This document shows, in pieces, positions 12,273-23,943 of a stretch of DNA of 64,000 nt (positions are counted from its first letter, which is position 1; each line of letters opens with the position of its first letter). The translations under genes and the position numbers were made by a program. The stretch lies in the NCBI RefSeq assembly GCF_904849725.1, contig NC_058521.1, positions 345,758,638 to 345,822,637 of the forward strand, read 5' to 3'. The DNA comes from Hordeum vulgare subsp. vulgare (Eukaryota > Streptophyta > Magnoliopsida > Poales > Poaceae). The notes under the pieces were generated by a model. That model ran no database searches. It had not been told where the DNA came from and was given only the letters and a program-made list of their open reading frames with translations.

Positions 12273-12956
12273 GATCTAGGATGGGTTCGAGGCCGGCATC
12301 CTAGGATAGCAAGGATGGACGTCGTTCTTTTATCGTTGTTTTTGTCCGTAGTCGGACCCTGCTCTTATTCATGGTGATTGTATGTATTGTACTGATAGGA
12401 CTCTGATGTAGCTTGTGGCGAGTGTAAGCCAATTCCATATACTCATCTTTTCAGTACATGTACTTGTAACGATATCCATTATTGCGAAACGATGAGATGC
12501 GCTTCTATCCCTGTCGAGGCCTTCACGCCAAAATAAGGGTAGGGTCGCATCTTGGGCGTTACATTTCTGTTTGAGGTCAAACTCGGTGGGTCCAAAATTT
12601 GAAAGTTGGTGATACCGAATTTGAGTATGTGGAATTGGACAGAATGGTTATGTGGGAAAAATGACTGAGTATTTTGGTGGCTATCTTTGAGCACTTTGAG
12701 CAATCTGTTCATTTTAGTACCTCACCCACTTTTAATAGTATTGGCTTTCCTATGGATGCGAAAGTGATTTATCGCAAATATAAAATGAAGAGTCTTCTAG
12801 GTTGAAGCTTGAGACAATCTTATTCCTTTCTTGCATCAAGGGGCATCTCCACATAAGCCTTTAGCCATAACATCTTTTGAAATTTTCCAAAATATACTTG
12901 GAAACATATGTTGTGATCAATTATCAAAACCACCCTTGGGAGCAATTGTTCTTTGA

Positions 12957-13766
12957 GTTAGTTTGTGATGGATGAGTTGGAGCTCCCCTGCAGGATTAAA
13001 TCTTTCTAAAAGCCATGCCCGCGATTATGTGGCAACTTGAAAATTGTTTAACACCTGGTTATAGAAAATTTGAAGTAAACTAAAAAAATACACCAACTAT
13101 GTGCGTAACCATGACTATCTCTTCGTATGAGGCTTGAACCAAGAAGAGAACATGCTGGGTTTAGGTTTGACTCTTAAGTAGGTGTTCAGGATCACTTCTT
13201 GATCATTACTAGTTCAGTTTCGTTATGCGTAGATCACTCTTCTTATACTTGTAATCGTTAGTTAGCTAGATATCAAATGCTTATAGCTTGCTGCAGTCTC
13301 ACCACTTAATCATTCCTTGGCAATTAAGCTTTGTTGGTCTTGATTCCCTTGGTAATGAGATTGTTCAGTCCTCATGGCTCATGGATTACTACAAGAACAT
13401 ATGCAAGTACACGTAAACTCATGCTTTGACGTGAGAGCAATGATTGTTCTATTTGGAGTTTCTTCTTCTTCATCGATGATAGGACGGGTTCAAGGTTGAT
13501 AGCCTGAGATACTAAGATGGATGTCATTTTATCATTTGATTTCATACGTTGTGGGACCATGCTTTTATGTATGATGATTGCTATGGATGATTGTATTTGA
13601 GATGATCATGATTTACCTTGTGGCGAGTGTAAGCCAATTGCATATACTCATTCCCTCTTTACATGTACTTGTAATGATATCCATACTTGTGAAACGATGA
13701 GATCCGCTTTGATCCCCATTGAGGCCCTCGAGCCATGATGAGGATAGTATCGCATCCTGGGCATTA
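12957..13766 (+). repeat. Repeat X, right fragment (continues 2957-3818)
   Basis: It resumes X immediately after the Y insertion and aligns with about 11735-12563 of the complete copy, ending GGGCATTAC. The expected terminal CA is replaced by a run of C (13767-13778). It shares the 'ttgtggcgagtgtaagcc' landmark with the intact LTR. Confidence 0.75.
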
Positions 13767-14334
13767 CCCCCCCCCCCCAAGATCCATTGTTGGCCCTAAG
13801 CTCATTTTGTCCAAATCTCTCTCCCTATGCACAAAACTTGTTGATATTCTAGCGCTTCGAGGATATGGCCTCTATCTACACTTCCACAAAAGAAGTTTGA
13901 TGCCCCCATTAAACCTTGCGGATATTGTTACTCTTGAGTGATTGGGCACCCTAGACGAAAGATGTCACCAAAAAGACATAATCCATCGTGGTGAAGCTTT
14001 GTGGTGTTGTTGGGAGCCTTCGATTAAGTTGAGGAAATTGCTCCAACCTTCTTTGTAAAGGTTTGGTCGCCACATTTAAGGGCACCACTAGTGGAATCAC
14101 AACATCTTGCATTGTGAGAAAACGTGAAGAGAATATGGCTGCCCTATGTGGCATGAAACACCATGTTAAAGTAGGGGATTATTGCAGGGTGTGGGAGAGT
14201 GGACCGATGCAAAGAGATGAGGAAGGTGATGAAGACCGTGATGTTGATGAAGATGATCACCGGGGTGATGGTTCCCCTGGCGACACACCGGCACCACCGA
14301 GAGAGAAGGGGAGAGATAGTCCCCACTAACGCTT
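13767..14334. other. Unassigned repeat-derived segment
   Basis: It starts with a 12 bp C run. I see no RNA or protein gene; ORFs at 13735-13941 and 14063-14329 have no recognisable motifs. A GAT/GAC-rich stretch lies at 14215-14265. It may be the left half of the old Gypsy LTR that continues at 19939, since the LARD-2 element between them has near-matching target duplications. Confidence 0.4.
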
Positions 14335-17300
14335 TGTCACACCCATGTTTTACCACTACTCACTAAGTCAACAAATCTCGAAAACTAGGACCAATTAATT
14401 TTTTTGTATGCTTATGATGCTTGACTTGTTTGCTCTTGCTTGTGTCTTCGTTAGGGATTTTAAAAATTCAGAAAAGCCCTCCTACTCTCCAGACTGACCT
14501 CCTGGCTTCAAATATTTTCCCAAGGACCATACTTTGTGTATAATACCTAGAACTATCTTTCTCAAATATTACTTTAACCAAAAACCTTCTCTTTAATTTA
14601 AAATTTCAAAATCCCCTAAGTTGGGATTTGTACTACTAGTCCTCAAATTAGGGAAGTTGTTTTGCCCAACATATTTTATTTAAATCCTCCTATAAAAGAC
14701 ACTTACCAAAACCACAAAATTATTATTTTAAAGATTATTTTCCTATTTTAATTGAATACCTTTTTCTAAGGCCAGAAATGGTATTTTGTGAAGATTTTTT
14801 TTCCTTGCTTCCAAAATATTTGAGAAAATTTAGGGAAACTCATTGGACATGTATTTTCCATATATAAAAGTTTCAACACATGGCCATGTTCAAAATATTG
14901 GAGAAAACCCTTTAAAACCATTTTTGTTCATCTCACGTATTTGAAATATTTCTATAAGAAATATTCTCAAATACTTCAAGTACAATTCTACCAAGTCTCA
15001 CATGATATAAGTTATTATCTTGCTAAATTTCATCTCAATCCAAATTTATTTGATTCACCAAAATATTCCAAAACCATCTCTATCCAGAACCAAATTTGAG
15101 AAGGTATACATTGCCAAGTTTCTCTTTTTCTGCTCAAATTTGATGGATATGTTCCAATACCCTAATGATGCATCCTCACCAAGTGGTGCGTCAAGAAGAA
15201 CATGTCCACTTGTCCAAAGCCCCTCAAAACCACTTCTGCTGATTTCTTCAATTGGCAACATTTGCATTGTCAAGTTTCTCTAGTTGGACCCAAATTTTTT
15301 GGGCTTTCGCTACTCCTCAAATAATTCCACCACACCATGTGGTGCATTAGGGTGAATTAGTTTGCATGGGTGTATATAAAGAAAACAATTTCTGCCCTTT
15401 TCTAGGGTTTCTAAAGTTTACATTGTCAACTTTCATCATATAATCTCAAAATTGGTGATCATGGCCAAATGGTGTTACCCTTTACCCCTGGTAAATATAA
15501 GGGTCATTAGATAACCCTAGATGCCCTAGGACTGCATCAAAGACCTTCAGCCATAAGCTTGTGGACAAGCAAAGTTGACCCAAAAAGATTCTCCTTGCCT
15601 CCAAATATTTACCACAGTATCTTATAACCTTGTTTTACATCTAGTAACTTTGCCGTAGCCTTAGATCAATAATTGGTGGTGCTGGGGGGATAACTTCCTC
15701 ACTTACACTCTCTGGTTTCCTTGGGATTACCTCGTTTGCCCTTCTCCCATTATTTCTGTTCATGCAAATGCCCCCAAATATTTCCACAACACCTCTACTG
15801 TGCTAATGCATCTTGCCACACCCAAAAGTGGCAGGCTGATATGGGAAATATGAGCTATTCATCTAAACCTAAGATTTGGTAGCAAATTTAGGATTGAACT
15901 ACAAGTGTTAGCTACGCTTGTGTCTTAAGGCTGAAATTTGGTGTGTTTGTAGTACTTGCATACCTAATAATTCTAGACAAGGTTTCGCACCCAATGCCCT
16001 GTAGTATAACCCCTTTTGAATGATCCCAAGTTTGTTGTATGAAACTTACTTCAAGTAGAAACCCCTTGTACCCTACCCCTTATCCTCTCAAACCTCTCCA
16101 GTGCTCTCTTGCATGCGTGCTCACACGTTAGACAACTTTTCCCGACCAAAATGTTGCCCTGGACACAAGCTGCTGTGGTGACCACGCCGTTGGCATGTAA
16201 CAATGGTGCTATGCCCAGCAACTTTGTCCTGTAGCTCGTGGCAGGCTATGGCAAGATGCCCACGCGCCCCAGGGAACCCCTCTCGACCTCCCATGCTCAT
16301 CCCTGACACCAAGAATCCGCCAAGACGACTCTGGCATACGTTCTCCCTGCACGCGTAGAGCATCCGAGGCCACCCCGAGCTCCCTCTGCTCGCCCCTGCC
16401 TTAAGGGCCTCTCCCCGAGCGCCCCTCTCTGCTCTCTCTTGCTCCCACTCTCTCCCACGGACCCCTAGGTCCGTTTCCCCCTCCTCTCATGCCCTTCTTC
16501 CACCCACATGGACGCAGCTCTCCCGTCGGATCCCATTCAAATTCGAGCACTACACTCGCTCGCCTTCTCTCTAGAGCCCCCCTAGGAACCAGCATCTCCT
16601 CGACTCCCTTCCCATGCGCCCTATTTTGATCCCCCAATGGCCAAGGCGCCACGCCATTCAACAATGGTGGCCTCCTCCATGTCCGTCCATACCCTCGCCA
16701 CTACGCCTCTCCCCCGTGGTCGTATAGCACCTATGGCCTGGTCGCCGGAGAAGCGGCGGGTAGCGCCGGCAAAAACCGTCAGCATCCCCCCTAATTGCCC
16801 TGGTGGAGTTTGTGGGAGGATGAAGAAGGAAAGCCTAACCCGTGGGCCCCCCATATCAGCGGCACACCGACCGGGCACGATGCTATAAGTGGAGGTGCCC
16901 ATCACAGACCGCGTGCCCTGCGCGGAAGGCGTAAAGCCTTCTAATACGCCTTCGGCGACGCCTTTAAGTATCCTGCCGAGTAACTGGGCCGCCCAATTCA
17001 TTATCCTGTGTCCTGGGTGTTGTTTAGCCCCGCTGATAAATGGCATTTATGTTTTTCTTTATTTCACACGATTCAAAAATCAAAGGTTTACGAAAACCCC
17101 GTCGAGTGCCACTAATGCTCGAGGGTGATGATGAGTTAGGTGGCCACTTTTGGTGAAGTGGTGCACTGGGTATTTTGAGTGTGTATGGTTTTGGAATTGG
17201 GATTAGATTTATGATGTGTCGACCGTCCCAACCTTACATGTACGACCATGTTACCCCTTTATGGGACGAGGCTTTGTTGATTACTCTGGTCGGTGCTTGC

Positions 17301-18335
17301 AAAGAGCCACAATACTAGTGCCGGGAGTGATGTGTGGTCACTGTCGTGATGGGGTCGTGTGACATAGGGCGACTATGACGTTTTTATGTGTTCCAGGCAC
17401 ACCGTTGGTCCCCTCATGGATGATACTGTCCAGATTCGGTGCTCGTAAGACGTACATCATGTGGGTTGGGTACGAATCGAGTGGACCTCTTTGTCTAGTA
17501 TCGTTAGGGGAAAGGAATTGATCGGATACTTACCTCGGGTATGTTATATACCGCGAGTCATGGATGACACGGAAGTTTCCCTCATTTTGTGGGTACAGCG
17601 TACAACCTGTGCAGAGTGTAAAACTATTCGAATAGTCATGTCCACGGTCAAGGACAGTTGGGTAATCCTGCTTAAACTACGTCCAGTCGTTTCCGCATCA
17701 ACCAAGTGTGTGTGAGTGTGTGGTGTTAATAAAAAACAGTTGATATGACCAAGTTTGGTTACTTGGCACAAGGGTTGAACCCAGAGTGTTCAACCCTTGA
17801 CAGATATATTGATATCTCTAACCTGTTCTTCAAATCAACATCTAGTTTATGATGCATACCCATGAACAAGTTTATTCTTAGACAAGTTGCTATCCACCAA
17901 AGATGCATATTACTTGTTATACTACCAATTGCATTGTTCATATCATGGGCTGTTTGCGAGTACATTCAAAGTACTCATTGGCTTGCCACTGGTTATTTCA
18001 TTGACCAGGTATGAGTGAACCGGATAAATGAAGAGTAACTTGGTGATGTTCCTGCGAACTAGGACGCTTCCTAGTCAGAATGCCTGTAGGTTAACGTTGA
18101 TGGCATGGGTTCACGCTTTCTACCAATATTTCCGCTATTGGTCCAGTTTGGTGTGTTGGCCCTCAAGGCCTTATATATGTAAGACTTGACCGATATGGTC
18201 ATTTATTGTATCAAATGGTATGTATGGGTGTAAGACTCTTGTTATTCAGTTTTTGTGTGTTCGATGAGCATTGATCTCTGGGATCACTTAGCATGTTCAT
18301 TAGGCGATCTCGACTGGTAAGTCGGGGTCCCCACA
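14335..18335 (+). repeat. LTR of LARD-2
   Basis: It starts TGTCACACCC and ends GTCGGGGTCCCCACA, matching the reverse complement of the LARD-1 LTR ends. The first 1.2 kb is AT-rich; a GC-rich block at about 16240-17040 corresponds to the GC-rich block of the LARD-1 LTRs. ORFs there (for example 16621-17046, 16401-16664) are on the minus strand, absent as clean frames from sister copies, and not credible genes. Confidence 0.7.
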
Positions 18336-19938
18336 TTCTAATAGCCAGAGGTGTTCTATAAAAATAAAACCCCTAATTCAGAGGAATTTTATTTCTCTGC
18401 TTGTGGTGTTGCTTATTGCGGTTTCTTCCCCTGATAGTTGAGGAAATAGACGAAGTTCTCGGAGTAGACTAGAAGCTCGTGAAGTCCTTGAAGACTTTGT
18501 TGGACCACGCAAGCAGCCCTTTGACCATGACTATGAAACCATTTTGTGCATGTCATATGACACTTACTTTGTAGCATTTGAATCATGTTGAATTGGTGAC
18601 CAACTTGATGGGTTATCTCCGATAACTCCTCATTGATACTTGCACTTGGGCATGACCCTACCTTTTCTATGAGGGTTGTGGGGGTGGGAAGTAGATATCA
18701 TGCTAAGTAGTTTCTACGCAAGTGGGATGGGAATATGCATGATGAAAGAAAACGGAATGATTTGAAAGACTTTTCAAAAAACCCAACGGGTTCCACTAAT
18801 TCCCGAGGGGAATGGTGTTGAGCTAGGTACCCAATTAAGAAAGAAGTGGTGTACCGAGGCAAGTGAGGGTGTTGATTTTGAAAACGGATTGGTTTAAGTT
18901 GCAAACTTTACTCCAACCTTACATGTGCGACAATAATACCCCTATATGGGACAAGTCTTTCTTGATTACTTTGGTCAATGATAGCAGAGAGCCCGCATTA
19001 CTAGTGGCGGGAGTGGCATGGTCACTCTCCATACGGGGTCGTGCCAAGAAAGGATAACCATGGCCTATTTTCACATACACCGGGTACACTGTTGCATGCC
19101 CTCGTGAGTGATACATTTGATGTACATCATGAGGGATTGTCACCAACGAGTGGAGTCTTTGCTAGTATCGTCATGGGAAAGGCATTGTTCGGGTACTTAA
19201 CTCGGGTATGAGAAATACCGCGAGTTGTGGATTGACACGGAAGTTTCCCGAGTCTTGTGAGTAAAGTGTGCATGCTTTGTAGAGTGTAAGGAAAGTTTGA
19301 TGTCTGCTCTTGGGCTACGCCCATGTTTAACAAACTGTTTGTGTGGTGTGAGAATGATGGTACTTGACCTAAGTTGTATGACTTGACATAATGGAGGAAC
19401 ATGAGATGTTCTACACCTGTTTATATTGATATTTTTAATTTGTTCATACGGATGTCAGTTACTTCATGATGCATACCTTCATAAGATATTGATCATGTCA
19501 TTGCACTTGAAAATAAGCTTTCGGCAAATTTACCTACTTAGTGCTATATCTTTCATTGTTATTGCCTTGTTACAAACATGGGTTGCTTGCAATTACATTC
19601 AAAGTACTCATTGGCTTGCCACTAGTTATTTTATTGACCAAGCATGAGAGAACATGATACGATGAAGAATACGTTGTTGACGTTCATGCGAGCTAGGACG
19701 CTTCCCATTCAGAATACCTGTAGGGTTAAAGTAGAGGGCACGACTTTACGCTATCGTTGAAGATTTCCGCTGCAATGTATATGAAGACTTGTCAATGAAG
19801 GCCATATTCGGGTAAAATGGTACATAATGGATGTAAGACTCTTGTTTTTCAGTTTTTGTGTGTTCATTGAGGATTGATCTTAGGGGTCACTATCCACGTA
19901 CATTCAGTGATCACGATTTATGAGTCGGGGTCCCCACA
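18336..19938 (+). repeat. Truncated second LTR (3' part) of LARD-2
   Basis: It repeats the last ~1.5 kb of the LTR type just described. The shared phrases 'gcagccctttgaccatgact', 'ccaaccttacatgtgcgac' and 'gagtcggggtccccaca' occur in both. It begins directly at the end of the preceding LTR. Confidence 0.7.
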
Positions 19939-20535
19939 GGCTTCCTCCTCCATGGCCTCTCCCTAGATGGGGAGAGGTTCGCCCCACTAGTCTTGGCCTT
20001 TATGGCTCCCAGAGGGTCGAGAGCCCCTCCGAGATTGGATCTCTCTTTCCGTTTCTCTCATGTTTTCGGTGTTGTTTTCTCGCCCTTCACCATTTCTTAA
20101 ATATGCGGACATCCTTAGCTCTGACCGGGCTGAAACTTTGAGGGTATTTTTATCTAGAAATTATCTTTTTTGCGGAGAATAAGGGCCCCCAACTAAGTTA
20201 AGGGGTTGACACAAGGTGTAATGTTGTGGCCACCCACTAGCCGCACCATGTTGGCTTGTGGGGCCCTCGGGCATTGTGTTGCATTGATTATTCTTCCCAA
20301 AATTCACATATATTCCAAAAAGAAATATCTGTAAAGTTTTATCGCGTTTGTACTTCATTTGATATGAATTTTCTGCGAAATATAAAACACACAAAAAGTA
20401 GAAACTCGCACTTTGCACTGAATAAGTAATTTAATCCCAAAAATAATATAAAATGTTGCCAAAATTTTATGAAAGTTGTAGAATATTAGCATCAATACCT
20501 CATTAATTATCGATATGTTGGAGACGCATCGGGGA
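19939..20535 (-). repeat. Gypsy LTR remnant
   Basis: Read on the minus strand it starts near 'gatgcgtctccaacatatcg', the degraded form of the TGATACGTCTCC opening shared by Triticeae Gypsy LTRs. It contains the usual 'cagaaaattcatatcaaatg' and oligo-A phrases. It is cut on the left by LARD-2. No ORF. Confidence 0.6.
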
Positions 20536-20537
20536 TG

Positions 20538-21553
20538 TGTACAAAGGACATCTTGACTGGCACAAGTCCTGCTTCAGGAATCACTTCTCCCGCGGAAGGC
20601 CCTATCCGTCTTGAGGGGTTGTCCCGATAATTATGATAACAATATCACACAATAGCATTCGGTGTTTAACAACTAAACCTCGTGAATCCTCGAGGGAATG
20701 ATCCATGTTACCTTACCAAACCTTACTTTCACTAGTGTTCGGTATAACACTTCATGGTCACCTTGCTCCTAGCCTCACCGTTGCTCAACCTCCATAATAT
20801 TGGGTACCCGCATGGATGAAGATCACAGACAAGACAAGAGGCACTTCACGAAACAATTTTATTTCACACATATGAGACATTGCGTCAAAGACTTGTATTG
20901 ATCCTTCGACAAATACCTGGGTTTGCAAGGCTCATGCCTCACCCCATACCTTACTGAAGTACTCACATATGAAGATGAGATCGCGAGAATAGAACATTGA
21001 CAAACACAACTTGGGATTGATTGATTGCAATATGTCTTACAATGGATGCCTTGTGTGATGCCCAATTTACATATATGAACTAGATGAGAGAGCACTATGG
21101 TGGTGGAGATGGTTGTGGATATAAAAATGGCAGCGACTAGGGTTTGTGGATGATGAAGATGATGAATAGGTTCTGGTTGTGCTCGACGTTGTCCTGTTAA
21201 CATTTCGACGGGTCCCCTTTATAAAAGTTGTTCGCGTGGATGACCTGCCTCGGTTTCCCTGCCAAATGACCACTCTTGCGAATGTGTGCGCTCGCATGGA
21301 ACACTTTACTTTGCCCTGGATGGCCTCTGGCGCCGCCTCGTGATTGATTCTTCCTCTATTTTCCTTCCTTTCCATTTCCCATGTGATTTCTTAACTTTTT
21401 AGCCTATTTCCCATGGATAAATATTAAAGAGGGGATTTGTGGAAACCTTTGCATTCCTTAGTCATTAATGGAAATATCAGAGCGAATATCTCTCTTCTAA
21501 TAAATATCTTAGTTTAAATGACGTTGAAATGAGTGTAAAAATATAACTCGTCA
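20538..21553 (-). repeat. 3' LTR of element Z
   Basis: On the minus strand it starts TGACGAGTTATATTTTTACA right after the purine-rich GATTGGGGGACT, which fits polypurine tract plus LTR start. It ends near TTTGTACACA. A TATA motif (TTTATAAAAGGGG, 21213-21225) sits about 330 bp in. ORFs at 20859-21375 are composition artefacts of GAT/CAT-rich DNA. Confidence 0.6.
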
Positions 21554-21566
21554 AGTCCCCCAATCT
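21554..21566 (-). other. Polypurine tract of element Z
   Basis: AAGATTGGGGGACT-like purine-rich sequence directly precedes the LTR start on the minus strand. Such tracts prime plus-strand DNA synthesis. Confidence 0.5.
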
Positions 21567-23327
21567 TAAACTTGATCATCATCAAGCAACATAGATAGAT
21601 ATCTGAAGCATAAGGAACTCAATTGTTTAAACTTAAATAATGAGAAGGTTTTGGTTCACTTACGATCTGTATGCCTAAATATCCCTCCACTTCTTTACTT
21701 GAAAACTTAGCATAGATATATCAGTGATATGGTTATAGTGAAGGATGAGTCAAGCAAACATAACCAACAAAAATTTATGGTCTACTCTATAAAACAACTT
21801 TGCAACACTTCATTCCCTTTAATCTAGACAACACTTGCTTGCCAGAAATGCATGGAAGAGCTTCTTTTGACACAACCATGAAAATGTAAGTTATGGAGTA
21901 GAAGGCATGTAGTAAAATATGATGCTCAAGTTCTCATGAGCACACCCACAATTGTCTCCTCCTATAGGCTCTTAAACAGTTTGTTTCAATCATTGTTTGT
22001 CGTAACTTTGATTATCACATGAAGGAGATTATGCCAAGTAAGTGATCATGCATAGTGTTTTTTTTGTGGCTTAATGTTTGGGAACTATGAACCTTTAGAA
22101 ATAGTGTCTCTTTTGACATCTTTTTATCAGTTCCCTTTATTTACCACATACACCCCCCTCTTTTGACCTCTTTTGATCAGTTCCCTTTATTTACCACATA
22201 CAAACTCATAGCCGAAATCTGAGTTGTCGCTCATGGTGGATCGTTCATTGGCTAGCAGAGTCCTCAACATAACATCAAAAAGGGTGAGGAAGCCGTATGT
22301 ACACACGTAAACGCATATCTAGTAGCAAAGGCCATGGCACCGGCTGGAGGCTGTAACACCATGTTCAGAGATTCAACATAGATTTTTGGCATAATCTTCC
22401 CCACCATTCAACTAAGTTCCTCTAGAAAATTTAATCCGCAAGTTCTAGAAAGTCTATTGAAATTAACAACATGAGGTTGAGCATGTTAAATATCACTTCC
22501 ACTAGAATTTATCAACTCCCAAGTCTTGAGAGACTTCCTCTTGTGCATAGTTACTTTGGGTAAATATTGTTTCATTTAAAAACTGTCTCACGACAAGTCT
22601 TAGTTGGGCAAAAATTTATTTTAGTTACTAGAGAAAAACCTTTGTATCAACTATCAAGACTTACTCCCATCTGCATACATTACGCATACAACTACTACAT
22701 CTACTCTAAGTATCCAAGTACAAAAGATGGTTGTCGTAGGACATACCTTCACGGTTGCAAATTTACACACCTCTCTTCCTTACTCTTCGTTCCTCTTTGT
22801 CCGTCATAGATCAACTCCTATGAAAAGAAAATGCAATCGGACTCCAATGGGATAAATGAAGAACAAGAGCAGAGCAAAGCTTATTCTATTTTTTGTTTTT
22901 TTTTTGAGAACTTACTTGCAACCGAAAAATCATAAAGTAAAAATAAAAATAATAAATAAAAAGCAAATAAAACAAAAGTGTTGGAACAAACCAACACGGG
23001 TGTTCTGAACCTCCTCGAGCTTAAGTGCAACCTCATTACAATTTATTCAAATACCGCCACACCTTGATGTAGAAGTGGAGATAACCTACTCCCGCCTGGC
23101 TTAGGCTTTTGTAAGCCCAAACTGGTGAGATCATTGTGGTAGTTGTTTAAGAGCCTACTCCCGCCTATTGTTGGAGAAGTTCATGTTCATGTAGGCGGAC
23201 GTGCCTACCAAGGACAATTCGAGGTTGCTCATACCATGGATAGAGCCCTGAAGGTTGTTGAAGTCCATGTAGGTTGTGTGGTCTTGTTGGGGCTGCTCCT
23301 TCTCTTTGTCGGTAGTGAGTTCTTCAT
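21567..23327 (-). other. Non-coding 3' internal region of element Z
   Basis: No ORF with recognisable motifs. It is AT-rich, with an A-rich stretch at about 22920-22980 and a 50 bp tandem duplication at 22108-22202. The coding strand nearest 23327 continues the reading frame region of the ORF fragment for about 170 bp (to about 23155), with Gln- and Asn-rich residues. Confidence 0.5.
22108..22202 (+). repeat. 50 bp tandem duplication
   Basis: Two copies starting 'ctcttttgac' at 22108 and 22158 share 'atcagttccctttatttacc'. A local replication-slippage type event inside element Z. Confidence 0.8.
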
Positions 23328-23735
23328 CTACTGTTCTGGTTCTGGCCCTTCTTGGGCATAAGTTGCATCTCCTGCCCATGCAACATAATGTAGTTGTCCA
23401 TTCCCGATGGAGAAACGGTTAGGCATACGTGTGTGTAATAAGTACGCTACTCCAGGAATTCTGATGCGATGACGGAAATTACAAACTACTACCATACTAG
23501 CGCTAGCAAGAACATGAATGTTAGCAAGAGTGTTACCCACAATGGGGCGGAGATGATTGTAGTTGATATCAAGGGAGTTGGCCAACATAGTGATCACTCC
23601 TCCACACACGATATCTCCATGTGCATGATTTGCTTGATGCACGAGGTGTAGTAAAAGTACTGCCCCTAAGTTGGGCGAATAACCGACGTCCAGGTTTTCT
23701 GCTTTCCTGAGAACTAGAATTTTCTCATCCTTCAC
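23155..23735 (-). pseudogene. Retrotransposon-associated ORF fragment upstream of the 3' LTR of Z
   Basis: An open frame of 135 codons (23735-23328) is continued in another frame to about 23155. The protein contains HLVHQANHAHGDIVCGGVIT and NTLANIHVLAS. From memory it resembles a Cys/His-containing region of long 'putative retroelement' proteins encoded by Triticeae Gypsy elements of Athila-like layout. I cannot name a Pfam family with confidence. It is not gag, protease, RT, RNase H or integrase. The 5' part is missing because the inverted X copy interrupts the element at 23944, and the frame change marks it as broken. Function unknown. Confidence 0.5.
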
Positions 23736-23943
23736 CTTAGAAACTTAAACTCATGCCTGAAATGAGTTAGTGATAACATAGTAGAAATAACATATAGCAG
23801 GAATTTCAATGCAACTAGCTCTTTGCATAGAGCCACGATGACTCATCTGGTAAAAGGATTGTCTTGGGTGCGGGTCAGTGAAATCACAAACATATCTAAA
23901 ATCATATTCATTGTTGGCAAAGCCAACGTGGTTAGAATACTCA

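Larger units (their letters stand above)
4930..12563 (+). mobile_element. LTR retrotransposon B (non-autonomous, unequal ends)
   Basis: The boundaries are set by the target duplication TTTCT (4925-4929 and 12564-12568) inside LTR Y. Removing B rejoins Y sequence cleanly across 'agggtttct / gtttgagg'. Layout: short 5' terminal segment 4930-5100, primer-binding site 5104-5115, pyrimidine-rich internal region to 8250, and a 4.3 kb 3' LTR of family X (8251-12563). Both ends open TGTGA(T/A)AGCC and close GGC(A/G)TTACA, but the 171 bp and 4313 bp terminal segments are otherwise unlike each other. No gag or pol can be read, so the element is non-autonomous or chimeric. Confidence 0.65.
8251..12563 (+). 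repeat. 3' LTR of element B (complete copy of repeat X)
   Basis: It is 4313 bp from TGTGAAAGCCCGAG to GGGCGTTACA. It contains a GC-rich promoter half (about 8400-9270) with a TATA box, a tRNA-like stretch at 9496-9582, a 458 bp tandem duplication, and a (TTC)n tract. Partial copies lie at 2957-3818, 12957-13766 and, inverted, 23944-26917, which establishes X as a repeat family. ORFs over 8666-9269 occur on both strands and reflect GC richness, not a gene. Confidence 0.7.
3819..12956. mobile_element. LTR of family Y inserted in repeat X (itself split by element B)
   Basis: The outer boundaries are given by the target duplication GTTAG at 3814-3818 and 12957-12961. The inverted X copy at 24757-24785 preserves the unoccupied site. 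With B removed, Y is about 1.5 kb, the size of a solo LTR. It starts TGTACCATCGAAAG and ends TTCTTTGA, probably a mutated TG...CA. Two blocks are visible: 3819-4929 and 12569-12956. They contain the repeated 'ctcggtggcaccga' phrases typical of a common Triticeae repeat whose official name I do not recall. A second Y copy starts at 52298. There is no ORF worth calling. Confidence 0.75.
14335..19938 (+). mobile_element. LARD-2: giant-LTR element reduced to one LTR plus an LTR tail
   Basis: It is related to the LTRs of LARD-1 but on the plus strand and more diverged. A 4.0 kb LTR (14335-18335) is followed without internal DNA by a second LTR's 3' part (18336-19938). Flanks CGCTT (14330-14334) and GGCTT (19939-19943) are a plausible target duplication with one mismatch. 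Everything from the primer site to the middle of the 3' LTR has been lost. No protein is encoded. Confidence 0.65.
20536..23943 (-). mobile_element. Gypsy-type element Z, 3' part
   Basis: Minus-strand order is an ORF fragment (23735-23328), about 1.8 kb of non-coding DNA, a purine-rich tract, then the 3' LTR (21553 to about 20538). Gag, pol and the 5' LTR are absent. It is broken on its upstream side by the inverted X copy at 23944. A gene between pol and the 3' LTR is the layout of Athila-type Gypsy elements. Placement in that clade is an inference. Confidence 0.55.
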
